DNA of 64,000 nt from contig CM043953.1 of NCBI GenBank assembly GCA_014529385.2, forward strand, positions 63,113,872 through 63,177,871. Reading direction: 5' to 3'. The stretch's first letter is position 1. The number at the start of each line of letters is the position of its first letter. Below the pieces are notes generated by a model. The model made no database searches, was not told the DNA's origin, and worked only from the letters and a program-made list of their open reading frames with translations. The stretch comes from Adiantum capillus-veneris (taxonomy: Eukaryota > Streptophyta > Polypodiopsida > Polypodiales > Pteridaceae). The translations under genes and the position numbers were made by a program. Of the stretch, positions 1-9,093 are shown piece after piece.

Positions 1-960
1 ATGTGCCCTTCCCTCTCCAACCTAGTTTAGTGATGAATCTGGAATCACCATGGCCAATCCAAGAACATGCCTTGCATGTAAGGACGTCATATAAAAAAAA
101 ATTGTTCACACATAACTTGGAGGCTCTAAAGTTGAGTCTTATATGTATGAAAAGGAAGCTCATAGCTAGTCCCTACCTACAACACAAAGCTGATAAAATA
201 ACATCGAAATATTGATAGTAAGAACTCACAAACGAGAAACATGCTCTACATGCAATGGACACTTTTGGGGCAAAAAGGGGACACATGGACATACTCACAT
301 GTTGTGATTGAGACTCATAAACTATGAAAATTTGAATTAGAAAAATAAATTGCATATCCTTTGGATGTAATCCACAACCACTCAAACACCCTTTTTGAGG
401 CTTTATAGTTTTCTCCATACATCCCATAGCTATAAGCAATTATACACATAACTAGCACTTGCAACATCAATTAGCACTCAATACATAGTAAAAGATATAT
501 TGAGGGATATGAAATATCTAGAGAGCATCGAAAACCACAAAAAACACACCATAACTAGATGTGGAGCACTTGCAATACTAAAAACCATCATGAGATGAAG
601 AATAAAACTAAATGATTATGATATGATTTGTGAATTGATGATTGCAATTTGGTCTACACATAATATGCCATTGCATGCAGGTGCAAAAACTTCAACAACT
701 CTTTTAAACTTGGAATCACAATTTGTGTTGCATGCATTCAACATGTATAGATATCCTCTCAGCACTTCGCTCTAAATTATGAAATTTCATACATGATTCA
801 TGAGGGATAGAGGAGATTATAGTGATAATTCTTTGTGCTGCTTAATGAAGAGGATGATGAATCAAAAGTGCTATGCTTTTGGAACCTTAAGTAAATGAAG
901 GACAATAATACATTTATTGAACAACCTATCAATCTGTGTAGCATAATGAGAAATTGGTGT
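1..960. other. AT-rich stretch without recognisable genes
   Basis: No reading frame here resembles a known protein, and the short ORFs are broken by frequent stops. The right part, up to about 960, may be LTR sequence of the reversed Ty3/gypsy tail that begins just downstream. I could not place an outer LTR end. Confidence 0.4.
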
Positions 961-1282
961 AGAATGTTCAAAATTTTTTCTCTACAAAGTTGGAGACCAC
1001 CATAAGACCATGGGTAGTACCATGCTAATCTCTCCCATCCAACTCCCTTAGCTATAGATCCTTACATTTGGCTCTTTGTTGGCCTTGCCCTTACGAGACA
1101 CTTGCCTTGACATTAACCCCCCTTGGAGGGCTTTGTTTTTGCTAAAAGAAAGTGATGAATCTCTTCTTAAGAACACTATAGTTTTCCCAAGTGGTACCTT
1201 CTTAAGAAAACGACATTTTTTTCCAAGTGACACCTTCGTCAAGTCTGTCTTTCCATTTGACTTGTACGAGACTAATACTTGA
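961..1282 (-). mobile_element. 3' tail of a degenerate Ty3/gypsy retrotransposon (end of pol, polypurine tract, start of 3' LTR)
   Basis: Read on the minus strand, this ends in a purine run (plus-strand CCCCCC at 1117-1122) followed by TGTCTCGTAAGGGCAA. The same arrangement occurs on the plus strand at 17290-17325, where a purine run AAGGGGGGAG is followed by a nearly identical sequence. The homology continues upstream into a short coding tail with recurring 'LGK/LKK' segments and downstream into LTR-like sequence that includes CCATGGTCTTA in both copies. Such a tract directly before an LTR is the plus-strand primer of LTR retrotransposons. Only the terminal few hundred bases survive; no reverse transcriptase or integrase is readable in this copy. 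Family assignment rests on the plus-strand copy, which still shows integrase motifs. Confidence 0.6.
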
Positions 1283-1554
1283 TGATAATCATGATGTTAT
1301 ATATGTAACTCATAAAAGTTTATGATTCTTTTAGGTTCTTGCGGTAGATTTAAAGGTTCAATGTGCTCAATGAAGGTAGCTAGGTCATAACTTATTTGTC
1401 ATGTTATAAGTGTTGTAAATTTACATGAAGTACCGGATGGAGCTCGCCAAGTTGCATGCAATTCCCTTCATAACCCCCAAAACCTCCCTCATTTTATTCA
1501 TCTTCCATTTGGCCTCCCTTTATTGAGTTTCCCTTTCTTTCATGGCTTATACAA

Positions 1555-2461
1555 TTGGGCCTTTGTAAGAACACCACATTTGGCATACATATTCACTAAT
1601 GCTATGCCAAGGGGACTATCTTTATAGACCCAACCCCTTATTCATGGCCCATCTCAGTAGCCCTCATGAGGCTAGCATAGGTCATTGCATCCAAGAAAAG
1701 GCCTTAATATTTCAAAAGTTCAAAACAGGTGAGTGCTTTCTAACCACTTTCATGTTCATTATATATTTCCACTAGTAGTGCATTCCATGGCACCACACCA
1801 TGAAAAGGAAGCTCACCAAATACACATTGTGCATTTGGAAGTTCACCAAAGTTGATGTACACATCAACACAATGCATTGACAAGCCCAGCATTTGCACTC
1901 TCAAGCCCTTTCTATTACCTTCCTTAGTTGCTCCTAAGCTACCACAAGCTTTCAAAAGGAAAGGAAAGTTACTGTGTTAGAAGATACTCCATTAATTTGA
2001 TAGATGAGTGGTTGTGCAGTATGACCATTTTAAGCATAGCTTGTGATGCATGTATCAGGCTAGATGCTCATCCATTTCTTTTCTTAGTTTTGGCAAGATC
2101 ATCTCATTTCACATACATATTCCCAAGCCCAATATACCCAAGAAAATCAAACATTTCAATTTCCTCTTTGATAATCTTATCATATCGGTTGCACCTGGGC
2201 TTGCACATGCCTTGAGTGAACAAGAGAAAGGTTGTTTTACATGAAGGGATATATGCCTTCACACTTCATCTATTTGAATTGATTGACTACTCTCTCCGCT
2301 TGCCCATGTTGGTGATATGTTGTACAAAGGGCACCCCAAGTGACTTTATCATGGATTGAAAGCTTATTAGAGACTTGTTGTGCTCTTGCCAATTCACCAC
2401 ATTTGGCATCCATACCTACCAATGCAGCGCTAAGCAACAGAATCAAGAAAGTCAGTAGCAA
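1555..2461 (-). pseudogene. Pentatricopeptide-repeat (PPR) protein pseudogene
   Basis: Three minus-strand segments, in different frames, read as plant PLS-type PPR repeats. The 2461-2270 segment contains GMDAKCGELARAQQV and VTWGALCTTYHQHGQAE. The 1955-1740 segment contains LKACGSLGATKEG-like and NAQCVFGELPFHGVVPWNA stretches. At about 1620-1555 there is ALVNMYAKCGVLTKAQ. The residues MYAKCG, VF.ELP and WNALI are hallmarks of land-plant PPR proteins, which bind and edit or process organellar RNA. Stops and frameshifts separate the pieces, no organelle-targeting N-terminus or DYW/E domain can be read, and spacing between repeats is disturbed. I conclude it is a decayed copy, not a functional gene. 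Whether it was a retrocopy or a duplicated locus cannot be told. Confidence 0.75.
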
Positions 2462-2469
2462 TAAAGATC

Positions 2470-3300
2470 AACAAAATCCCATTCATTAATCCTCCAATGA
2501 TACTGTGGTGATTAGCACTGTCCATGCATACATCATGCATAGAATGCTTTTCAAGCTGTGCAAATCTTTGATTGGACCATTCTAAACCAACATCAAATTA
2601 GAGCAAATACTAGATTCTATCACAAATGCCTCTCAACACTTGCCTTCGGCCACATGAGAATGGCCTAATTTCACCAGACACACATCAAGATGCACATACA
2701 TCAGATAACTAACAATTGTTAAAGCAGCTTGATCGTAGCTTAGACAGTCAATTATTAAAGCAGGACATAAGACATGTCCTAGAAGTCATAGATTAATTAA
2801 CCATCACAAATTTTAGGAAGGTTTGTATTGTTGCAGTCTTGCACAATCCCAACTTTGGCGGGCTTCTATGGTGCATAATGGGAAGAACATAGTTTCTAGG
2901 ATCAGTCCACTGCCTCCGCGTAAGACCAACTTTAGCTGCTTAATTTGCATGAAGATAATTTTCTTGCTTAAAGTTAATTTGCAGAAGTTTTGCAGCTTGC
3001 TCATCATTAACATCTATTGCTCATCAAACCGTCACTAAAGCTTTGCAGTTGCTTGCATGTGATTGAATGCATTATTTGATGCCCTGCATGTGAGCATCGG
3101 TTGCTTATGCACAACTCTATGTACGTCTATTGCGACTCAGGATTGGAACTCAACCAACACCACTTTGGATACCTAAGATTCGTTCAAGTATTTTCCATCT
3201 TTTCCAACTTAATTGGATGCAGCCAATGGTTTTGAATGCTATCCCCCATCTTGCATTGATGAGAAAGCAGGATACCAGAGGTTAAAAAAGCTCTGAAGCA
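2470..3300. other. Non-coding stretch, nothing recognised
   Basis: Short unrelated ORFs only. No mobile-element ends, no repeats and no conserved motif were seen. Confidence 0.4.
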
Positions 3301-3960
3301 AGCTCACAATGTGCAATAAGAGGCTGAGCTTGGGCTGAGGGAAGATTCAAAGAAGCAGAAGGGGCACTGTTAGGAGGGACGTTGAGAGGGGTTGTAAAGT
3401 CGAGGCCACAAGGAGGAGATGCCTCAGTCAAGGATTGACAAGAAAAGCGACGATGATGGCCATGAAAGGGGGCGCATCTGGCTAGGAGAAAGGGGAGGAC
3501 TGTTGGAGGGGCAATTTGAGAGCACGGGAGGACTGAAGCTCAAGTGGGGCGTCCAAAGCGGAGAAGAGGAGAACCCAATGGGTGCCAAAAGGGCTTGGTC
3601 AATGAGGGACAACCAGGAAAAGCGGGGCTCTCATAGCGCTGTAGAAGGGGAGCCACGAGGGAGCAATATTGAGCGAAGGCAGGGCCACCCTCCTTTGTAC
3701 GGGGTGTCGTGGAGTTGCCAAGGAGAAGGGGCACGCATTCTGAAGCAAGAAGGGAGCACAAACTCAAGATGCAGGGGAAAGGTGCCGAAGACATGCAGCT
3801 CGCAGGGCTACATAAGCGGAGAAGGGCAGTGACAAAGACGACCAGCATGGTGGGAACAAAGAGGCAATGAGCGAAGGCCTTGGAGCTCTTATTAGCCTTC
3901 CATCTGCTGCGTCTTGATGATGATGCAGATTTTGGCTGTCAAAGCCAAAAAAAGCATCGT
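3300..3960. other. GC-richer island with an unassigned ORF
   Basis: This segment is visibly richer in G and C than its surroundings and contains a 137-codon open frame at 3419-3832 (plus). The predicted product is rich in Gly, Arg, Ser and Glu, has no recognisable domain, and is overlapped by comparable open frames on the other strand. That pattern is expected of any GC-rich, stop-poor stretch. It might be a remnant of an old element or promoter-proximal DNA. I do not call it a gene. Confidence 0.3.
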
Positions 3961-4239
3961 CCACGCGCCAAAAAAAGCGAGGGCAGGAGAATCTCTCTCA
4001 AGAGTGATTGACATGGCTTAAACATTACGAAGAGGCAGAATGGCTCCGCAGAGAGGCCGAACTGGGTCTGCTGAAGGGAAGTCGAAGGAGCACTTCTCTT
4101 GAATATGCTGTGGGATCTCCATTAGGAGAGAGTAAAGGCTCAGATGACATTAAGATCTGTCGGGTCTATAAGGAGAAATATGCAGGCTGGTTGCCTGCGT
4201 AGGGATCAATTGTGTTAGTATAAGATGCCTAAAGCCTAA

Positions 4240-4586
4240 GGCCTGTGTCACACTGGAGCAGGCAAATGTTGGCCATGCCTAGGTGGCCGACTCTCATTTG
4301 CGAAGGAAAAAGGAAACGATGGCCTGCAGCTTTTGCTAGAGGGGCAGGCAAGAGAGCCCGGCCAACTTGTGAGGGAATCGGCCAGCTGCAAAAAGCGCGC
4401 GTGCGAAAGAAGCTTAGAGGTTTCGAGCTCTGCCTGTCAGCCTGAAATATGGACGCTCTACCACTTGGATACAGCCGGTTTGCTGGAGATCTTGGGCATT
4501 GTATACCTCATAGCCCAATGTGACTGCGTTTGCCTGGCCACCTTCCAAAAAGCGGTGTGGCCGCCTGCCCCAGTGTGACAGGGGCC
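4240..4586. mobile_element. 347-bp MITE, Harbinger/Tourist-like
   Basis: The ends form imperfect terminal inverted repeats of 24 bp: the left end starts GGCCTGTGTCACACTGG and the right end, reversed, starts GGCCCCTGTCACACTGG, with 3 mismatches in 24. The element is bounded by TAA on both sides (4237-4239 and 4587-4589). A 3-bp TAA/TTA duplication with ends beginning GG is typical of PIF/Harbinger and the Tourist MITEs they mobilise. Sequence just inside the TIRs (GGCCA blocks and an AGGCAAA motif) is also partly inverted. There is no coding capacity, so it would depend on a transposase elsewhere. A palindromic coincidence is unlikely given both TIR and duplication. Confidence 0.75.
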
Positions 4587-4589
4587 TAA

Positions 4590-5130
4590 ATGTATCCGTG
4601 TGTATTTGAGCACTGCAACGTTGTTGAAACCCTCTCCTTTCCCACTAAAATACTTGCCCTCAGTCAAGTGCATACAACTATCAAACGAAGCATCTGCCAA
4701 AGTCATGAGAAACCAATAACTTGAGGTACTTTGGCTTTCGCTCTTTACTTCAACACATGCATACATAATCTGTTTCCAAAACCTTCCCAGCTGATCAAGT
4801 ACCAATCTGTATGAACAACTTCAAGCTCAAAAGCATTTGTTTTTATGTAAAATTTTACAAGTCTTCTCTATTTCTTTCGTAGCGAAAATGACACGATAAC
4901 TTATATGGGGTTTCTAAATAGCATAACAAGTGGGGCTACGATCTCAATCTATAAATTGAAAGACACTCTGCAAGCATGACCAAATGGCGGCATGGGTGGA
5001 GATTATGGAAAATGACCAAGTTGAAGACAATAGGTGCAAAGGAGAGGGTGGTGAGAAGGTGAAGAATGGACAAAATGACTATTTATAATCGTGAAAATGG
5101 AAAAAAATGGTCAAATATTTTTGAAAAAGA
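4590..5130. other. Non-coding stretch
   Basis: No credible coding frame or element end is visible. The sequence is AT-rich and leads into the dispersed short repeat below. Confidence 0.35.
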
Positions 5131-5131
5131 A

Positions 5132-5765
5132 TGAGGGTTGGAACTCCCCTATCATCCGCGTGCACGCGTACAATGAGGGAGCTCAACCCCCCTTTGTTTA
5201 AATTGTGAAACTGAGCAAAAATGGCCAAATATTTTTGGCATACATGTCAACCCAGGCAGTACAAGAACTTTAGCATCAGCATTGCAACATGCTTATAAGA
5301 TGCAAGTGTAGGTGATTGCATCTGAAGAGCTATCATCGCCAGAAAGCAACAGCCTAGAGCTCTTAGCTTCCTTCTCTCTGATTTGAAAAAAAAAGGGCTA
5401 GAGACCTGCCGTCATCCGTGTGCGTGTGGACGATAAGGGGGCTCCAACCCACCCGCTTTTTTTTTTTCAAATCGGCATGTTGCATAATGCCACAAGCCAC
5501 TAGGAGCCAAGTCCACATGTTATAGAGGTCTTTAATGTCTACAGCACTACTATCTATCTCATTGGTCCCAAAGGTGAAATGATAGTGCCGCTTAGCAATT
5601 GAAAGCATGACCTTTGAAAATGAATCGCTTCTCAGCAATTGAAAGCATGACGTTCACAAAAGAAGCTAAATGATGCAATACTTTATAGAGAACTTCTTAG
5701 CGCATTTGGAAAAGAAAGAGGGAGGGGCTTGAGCCCCACCATCGTCTGCGTGGACGATTGGCCAC
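5132..5765. repeat. Three diverged copies of a ~50-bp motif
   Basis: A block of the form 'ATCATCCGCGTGCACGCG ... AGGGGGCTCAACCC' occurs near 5132-5188, 5395-5450 and 5720-5765. Copies share the CATC-CGCGTG core and a following CAACCC or GCCACC, with many substitutions. A shorter direct repeat (TTAGCAATTGAAAGCATGAC) lies at 5593-5612 and again at 5631-5651. They look like old tandem duplications spaced by roughly 260-320 bp. Confidence 0.45.
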
Positions 5766-5779
5766 CTTTTTTTTGAGAT

Positions 5780-6680
5780 TGGTGCATGCTGCAATATGGA
5801 GAGCTATGAGCCTATGGTGCTCACACCATGCTACAAACAATGAAAATGATATATCACACAAGCTGACAATTGCGATACGACCATACAAGTTTGAGCTTCA
5901 TGCAAGGAGAGGTGCCGCATGTGCACCCAAGGTACAACACAACGGCTAATGGGGTTGATTTGATAAAGGTATATCAGTGCAATGTGGGGAATAATGATGC
6001 TCAATCATTGCTTTTGGAACATCATCAGCTAGATGGTCAGCAAGCTCTTTCATGACTTGTAGTTTTTCACATACATTCCCTCATTTCTATTGTCCATGAG
6101 CCATCATATCCAAACTGTTCACCTATTTCAGCTTCCCATACTCAAGCTATATTTTGCCCCACAATCGAGCCTCCTGCAGAGCTGGTTGTCATACATTTTC
6201 CATTAGTAGTGCATTGCCCCTCAATATCAGCTAGAGATGCGTTTTTACCGATTAGAGTCTGCCAACTTAGGGGATTAGTTTCTACCGATTTTCTTGAATT
6301 TGGACATAGAATTTTCATGTGGAAAAAATGACCTTGTATCATACATTTATGTGTAGAAAGTGTACATCTTCATTTGGAACACATATTTTTTCATGTAAAA
6401 CTGATGATTTTTTAAACCTAATTTTTCATGTGAGTTTTTTGTCCAAAATAAAGGACATAAAATTTCCATGTGTAAAAAAAATTTGATGTACATTTTCATG
6501 TGGAAATGTACATGGAAATTCACATTTGGCAATGTATTTGTTCCATGTAGAAATAAAAATTTTCTTACTTGAATTTTTTTTGAAAAGCGAAAAACATCTC
6601 CATATTGAAATAATACACTTCTAGTTAGAATACATATTATCCTAAGGAGAATTTTTTTTCCAAATGGAATAAATATACAC
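5780..6680. other. AT-rich stretch with repeated CATGTGGAA-type words
   Basis: Between about 6300 and 6560 the word TTTCATGTGGAA and close variants recur at least six times on the plus strand at irregular spacing. Short ORFs rich in His, Met and Phe on the minus strand are a by-product. No gene is supported. Confidence 0.4.
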
Positions 6681-6682
6681 AG

Positions 6683-6803
6683 GTGATAGCCTTTTCGAGT
6701 TTAAAAAATGTGTACTACATGATGGATTTGGTTTTCTTTCATGAGAATGATGAAGGAATATTTTCTCCACATAGAAATTTCACCAAAGAAAATGTTAAAA
6801 GTT
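6683..6803 (+). pseudogene. 5' part of a transposon-like reading frame split by the CACTA insertion
   Basis: The frame runs through YMMDLVFFHENDEGIF up to codon AGT at the insertion point. When the CACTA element and one GTT copy are mentally removed, the frame continues into 14916 as ...NVKSSCDAIRRAAVEK without a stop for about 23 further codons. This continuity suggests that the CACTA element landed in a sequence that had been coding. The product family is that of the 14916-15680 feature. Confidence 0.5.
6801..6803. repeat. Left target-site duplication of the CACTA element (GTT)
   Basis: GTT immediately precedes the left terminus and is repeated immediately after the right terminus at 14913-14915. 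A 3-bp duplication is the rule for CACTA (En/Spm) insertion. Confidence 0.85.
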
Positions 6804-6829
6804 CACTACAAGAGGCTATTCATATTAGC

Positions 6830-6957
6830 GACGCTCACACAGCGACGTTCAAAAAAAATTTCCCGACGTCGCTATGAGCGTCGCAAATTTACTTGCGTCG
6901 TCGCTATGAGCGTCGCAAATTTACAAGTAAATTTGCGACGCTCATAGCGACGCCGGC
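6830..6957. repeat. Left subterminal repeats and perfect 26-bp-stem hairpin
   Basis: The word GCGACGCTCATAGCGACG and its complement occur repeatedly. At 6899-6952 two perfectly complementary 26-bp arms (centre GTCGCAAATTTAC / GTAAATTTGCGAC) are separated by only AA. Such arrays are transposase-accessory binding sites in En/Spm, and the hairpin is a striking local elaboration of them. Confidence 0.8.
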
Positions 6958-7040
6958 TACGCTAAAAAAATAACAGAGAGCGCCCAAAAACTCAGATCTC
7001 AGATCTGAGTTTTTCGACGCCCTCAAGCAAGAGCAGATAA

Positions 7041-7042
7041 CG

Positions 7043-7131
<89 letters not shown>

Positions 7132-7193
7132 AGAGGAAGGAGAGCCAGGTATGCTCCTTCCCTCTCCTCACTCTCATGTTCCCTTCCCCTCTT

Positions 7194-7246
<53 letters not shown>

Positions 7247-7253
7247 TAGTGTT

Positions 7254-7290
<37 letters not shown>
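7041..7290. repeat. Compound (CT)n/(CA)n/(GA)n microsatellites inside the CACTA element
   Basis: A (CT) run at about 7041-7070 passes into (CA) at about 7077-7126. Further runs are (CT) at about 7195-7228, (CA) to about 7246 and (GA) at about 7258-7290. Frames that translate to poly-Ser/Leu, poly-Cys/Val or poly-Arg/Glu here are artefacts. Confidence 0.9.
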
Positions 7291-7295
<5 letters not shown>

Positions 7296-7319
7296 AATAT
7301 AAACAAAAACGCACACACA

Positions 7320-7510
7320 CATACATAAACAAAGAATGCACACACACATTGAGAGAGGAAAAGAGAGAGAGAGAGCATGCATAAACAAAAAACGCACACA
7401 TTGAGAGAGGAAAAGAGAGAGAGAACATGCATAAACAAAAAACGCACACATTGAGAGAGGAAAAGAGAGAGAAAACATGCATAAACAAAAAAACGCACAC
7501 ACATTGAGAG
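7320..7510. repeat. ~52-bp minisatellite, about 3.5 copies
   Basis: A unit containing GCACACACATTGAGAGAGG, AAAAGAGAGAGAG and CATGCATAAACAAAAAAC is repeated at about 7335, 7394, 7446 and 7499. It varies mainly in the length of the GA run. It lies directly after the microsatellites and probably arose from them by replication slippage. Confidence 0.75.
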
Positions 7511-7905
7511 AGAAACTAAGTTAACGTCGTAGGAAACTAATTAAAATTAAAAGACCTAAAGATCTAGCCGACGAGGAGTTGAACTCAAGACCTATTATTC
7601 AAGAGGGAAATGGCATAACCAATCTATCATACTTGGCATGGGTGATAGAAAGGTTATACCATTTATCTCTTTTTATTGGCACACACATCCACACACGTGC
7701 ACACACACAAGAAGAAGAGAGTTATAACGTCGTAGGAAACTATCCTAAAAGACGTTAAAGATTAGGTTAGATGTAGACTTACGTTAAATTAGATTTAGGT
7801 TTATTTAAGTTAAATTAGATTAGATTTAGGTTTATTTTTAGTTAGATTTACGTTTATTTACGCTAGATTTAGATTTATGTTATATTAGATTAGATTTAGA
7901 TCTCC

Positions 7906-8248
7906 ATAGACTGCGATGCCTGCATGAAGCGGGTGAAGAAAGCCCAGGGTATTGCTGCCTTCACTCATGGTGGGCTCCGTCGATCCAAAAGTACTGGTGA
8001 AATGTCTTCAGAAGATAGGGAAGAAGGTGGATCTTCAGGGCTGCAAGAGTCACTACATCCCCGACAATGACCATCTAGACAACCTCTAGTCATTCAACAG
8101 CAACTTCAAAGTTAGTAACAAGAGCAAGAACGGTCCAAAGGGCCAATTGCTATCGTCAGATGTGGATGGAGATGAGGCAGCGTCACCGCCGGAAGTTAAC
8201 TCTCACATCTTTAGTGATGAGAATGCCAACTCTTGCCGAGTTATGTGA
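7906..8248 (+). pseudogene. Captured fragment of a HIPP-type gene (heavy-metal-associated isoprenylated plant protein)
   Basis: Two frames together read like a HIPP. At 7906 the segment IDCDACMKRVKKA holds the CxxC metal-binding motif of an HMA domain. After an internal loss and a frameshift, VGSVDPKVLVKCLQKIGKK (from about 7968) matches the second half of an HMA domain. A Lys- and Asp-rich linker follows, ending in NANSCRVM and a TGA at 8246-8248. The four final residues, CRVM, fit the CaaX box that is isoprenylated in HIPPs. One in-frame TAG (about 8088) and loss of the middle of the domain make it non-functional. It lies inside the CACTA element in the same orientation as the transposase genes. 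No introns are visible in the surviving part, so capture from mRNA or from a compact exon are both possible. Confidence 0.75.
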
Positions 8249-8364
8249 AAAATAAGTTTTAAGGTTCTTATAATCCCTGTTAGTTTAGTTCTTTGTTTTT
8301 AATATACATAATTTACGTTAGATTTAGATTTATGTTATATTAGATTAGACTTAGGTTTATTTAG

Positions 8365-8365
<1 letters not shown>

Positions 8366-8410
<45 letters not shown>
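8366..8410. repeat. (AC)n microsatellite
   Basis: An uninterrupted AC run of about 22 units sits just before the second copy of the direct repeat. Confidence 0.95.
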
Positions 8411-8826
8411 GAAGAAGAGAGTTTTAACGTCGTAGGAAACTATCCCAAAAGACGTTAAAGATTAGGTTAGATGTAGACTTACTTTAAATTAGATTTAGGT
8501 TTATTTTTAGTTAGATTTACGTTTATTTAGATTTACGCTTATTTACGTTAGATCGAGTCCACGCAAGAATTACTTACGGTTTAGGGTTTAGAGTTAGACG
8601 AACAGTGAAAAGATCTACTGTGAAAAGATGTTAAGATGCTGTGAAGTGCTACAGCTAGAGAAGAGGCAAAGGGGTTTTGTCCACTACATGCAGTATCATG
8701 TAGACGTGGGTCTGTAGATTTCTTGTACCCACAAATATAGGTATTGACCAATAAAGACGAGATTATAACTCGGTGGTTCTGATCTCCGTGCGCCTCTAGA
8801 CCGAGGTGTGCGGGGATTTGACATGA

Positions 8827-8827
8827 C

Positions 8828-8899
<72 letters not shown>
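8827..8899. repeat. (GA)n microsatellite
   Basis: An uninterrupted AG/GA run of about 36 units lies in the probable 5' region of the transposase gene. Confidence 0.95.
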
Positions 8900-8902
<3 letters not shown>

Positions 8903-9093
8903 GACGAAGAATGCCAATAGAATATTAAATTTGTTGTCCAGGTTATAAGATTTTTATCCTCATTATGAGTAGTGACGAGGATGTGTGACCGTCCAACCGA
9001 AACACCTATCTCTCAACGAGGGTCTTATGTCCTTGTAATTAATGCAAGCATGCTGTGCGACGGACAAGACGTGTTTCTTTGCAGCACGTTCGC

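Larger units (their letters stand above)
7716..8540. repeat. Direct repeat flanking the captured gene fragment
   Basis: About 120 bp starting with AGAAGAAGAGAGTT at 7711 recur at 8411 with only scattered changes, including TAACGTCGTAGGAAACTATC and AAAGATTAGGTTAGATGTAG. The captured HIPP fragment (7906-8248) lies between the two copies. The arrangement suggests that acquisition or duplication of this segment involved repair between the repeats. Confidence 0.75.

Noticed and set aside
3419-3832. 137-codon ORF as a host gene
   Set aside because: No similarity to known proteins, comparable open frames on the opposite strand, and GC-rich composition explain the lack of stops.
7023-7504. Long minus-strand ORFs (up to 159 codons) with Cys/Val, Ser/Leu and Phe runs
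   Set aside because: They are translations of CA, CT and GA microsatellites and the 52-bp minisatellite, open in several frames at once.
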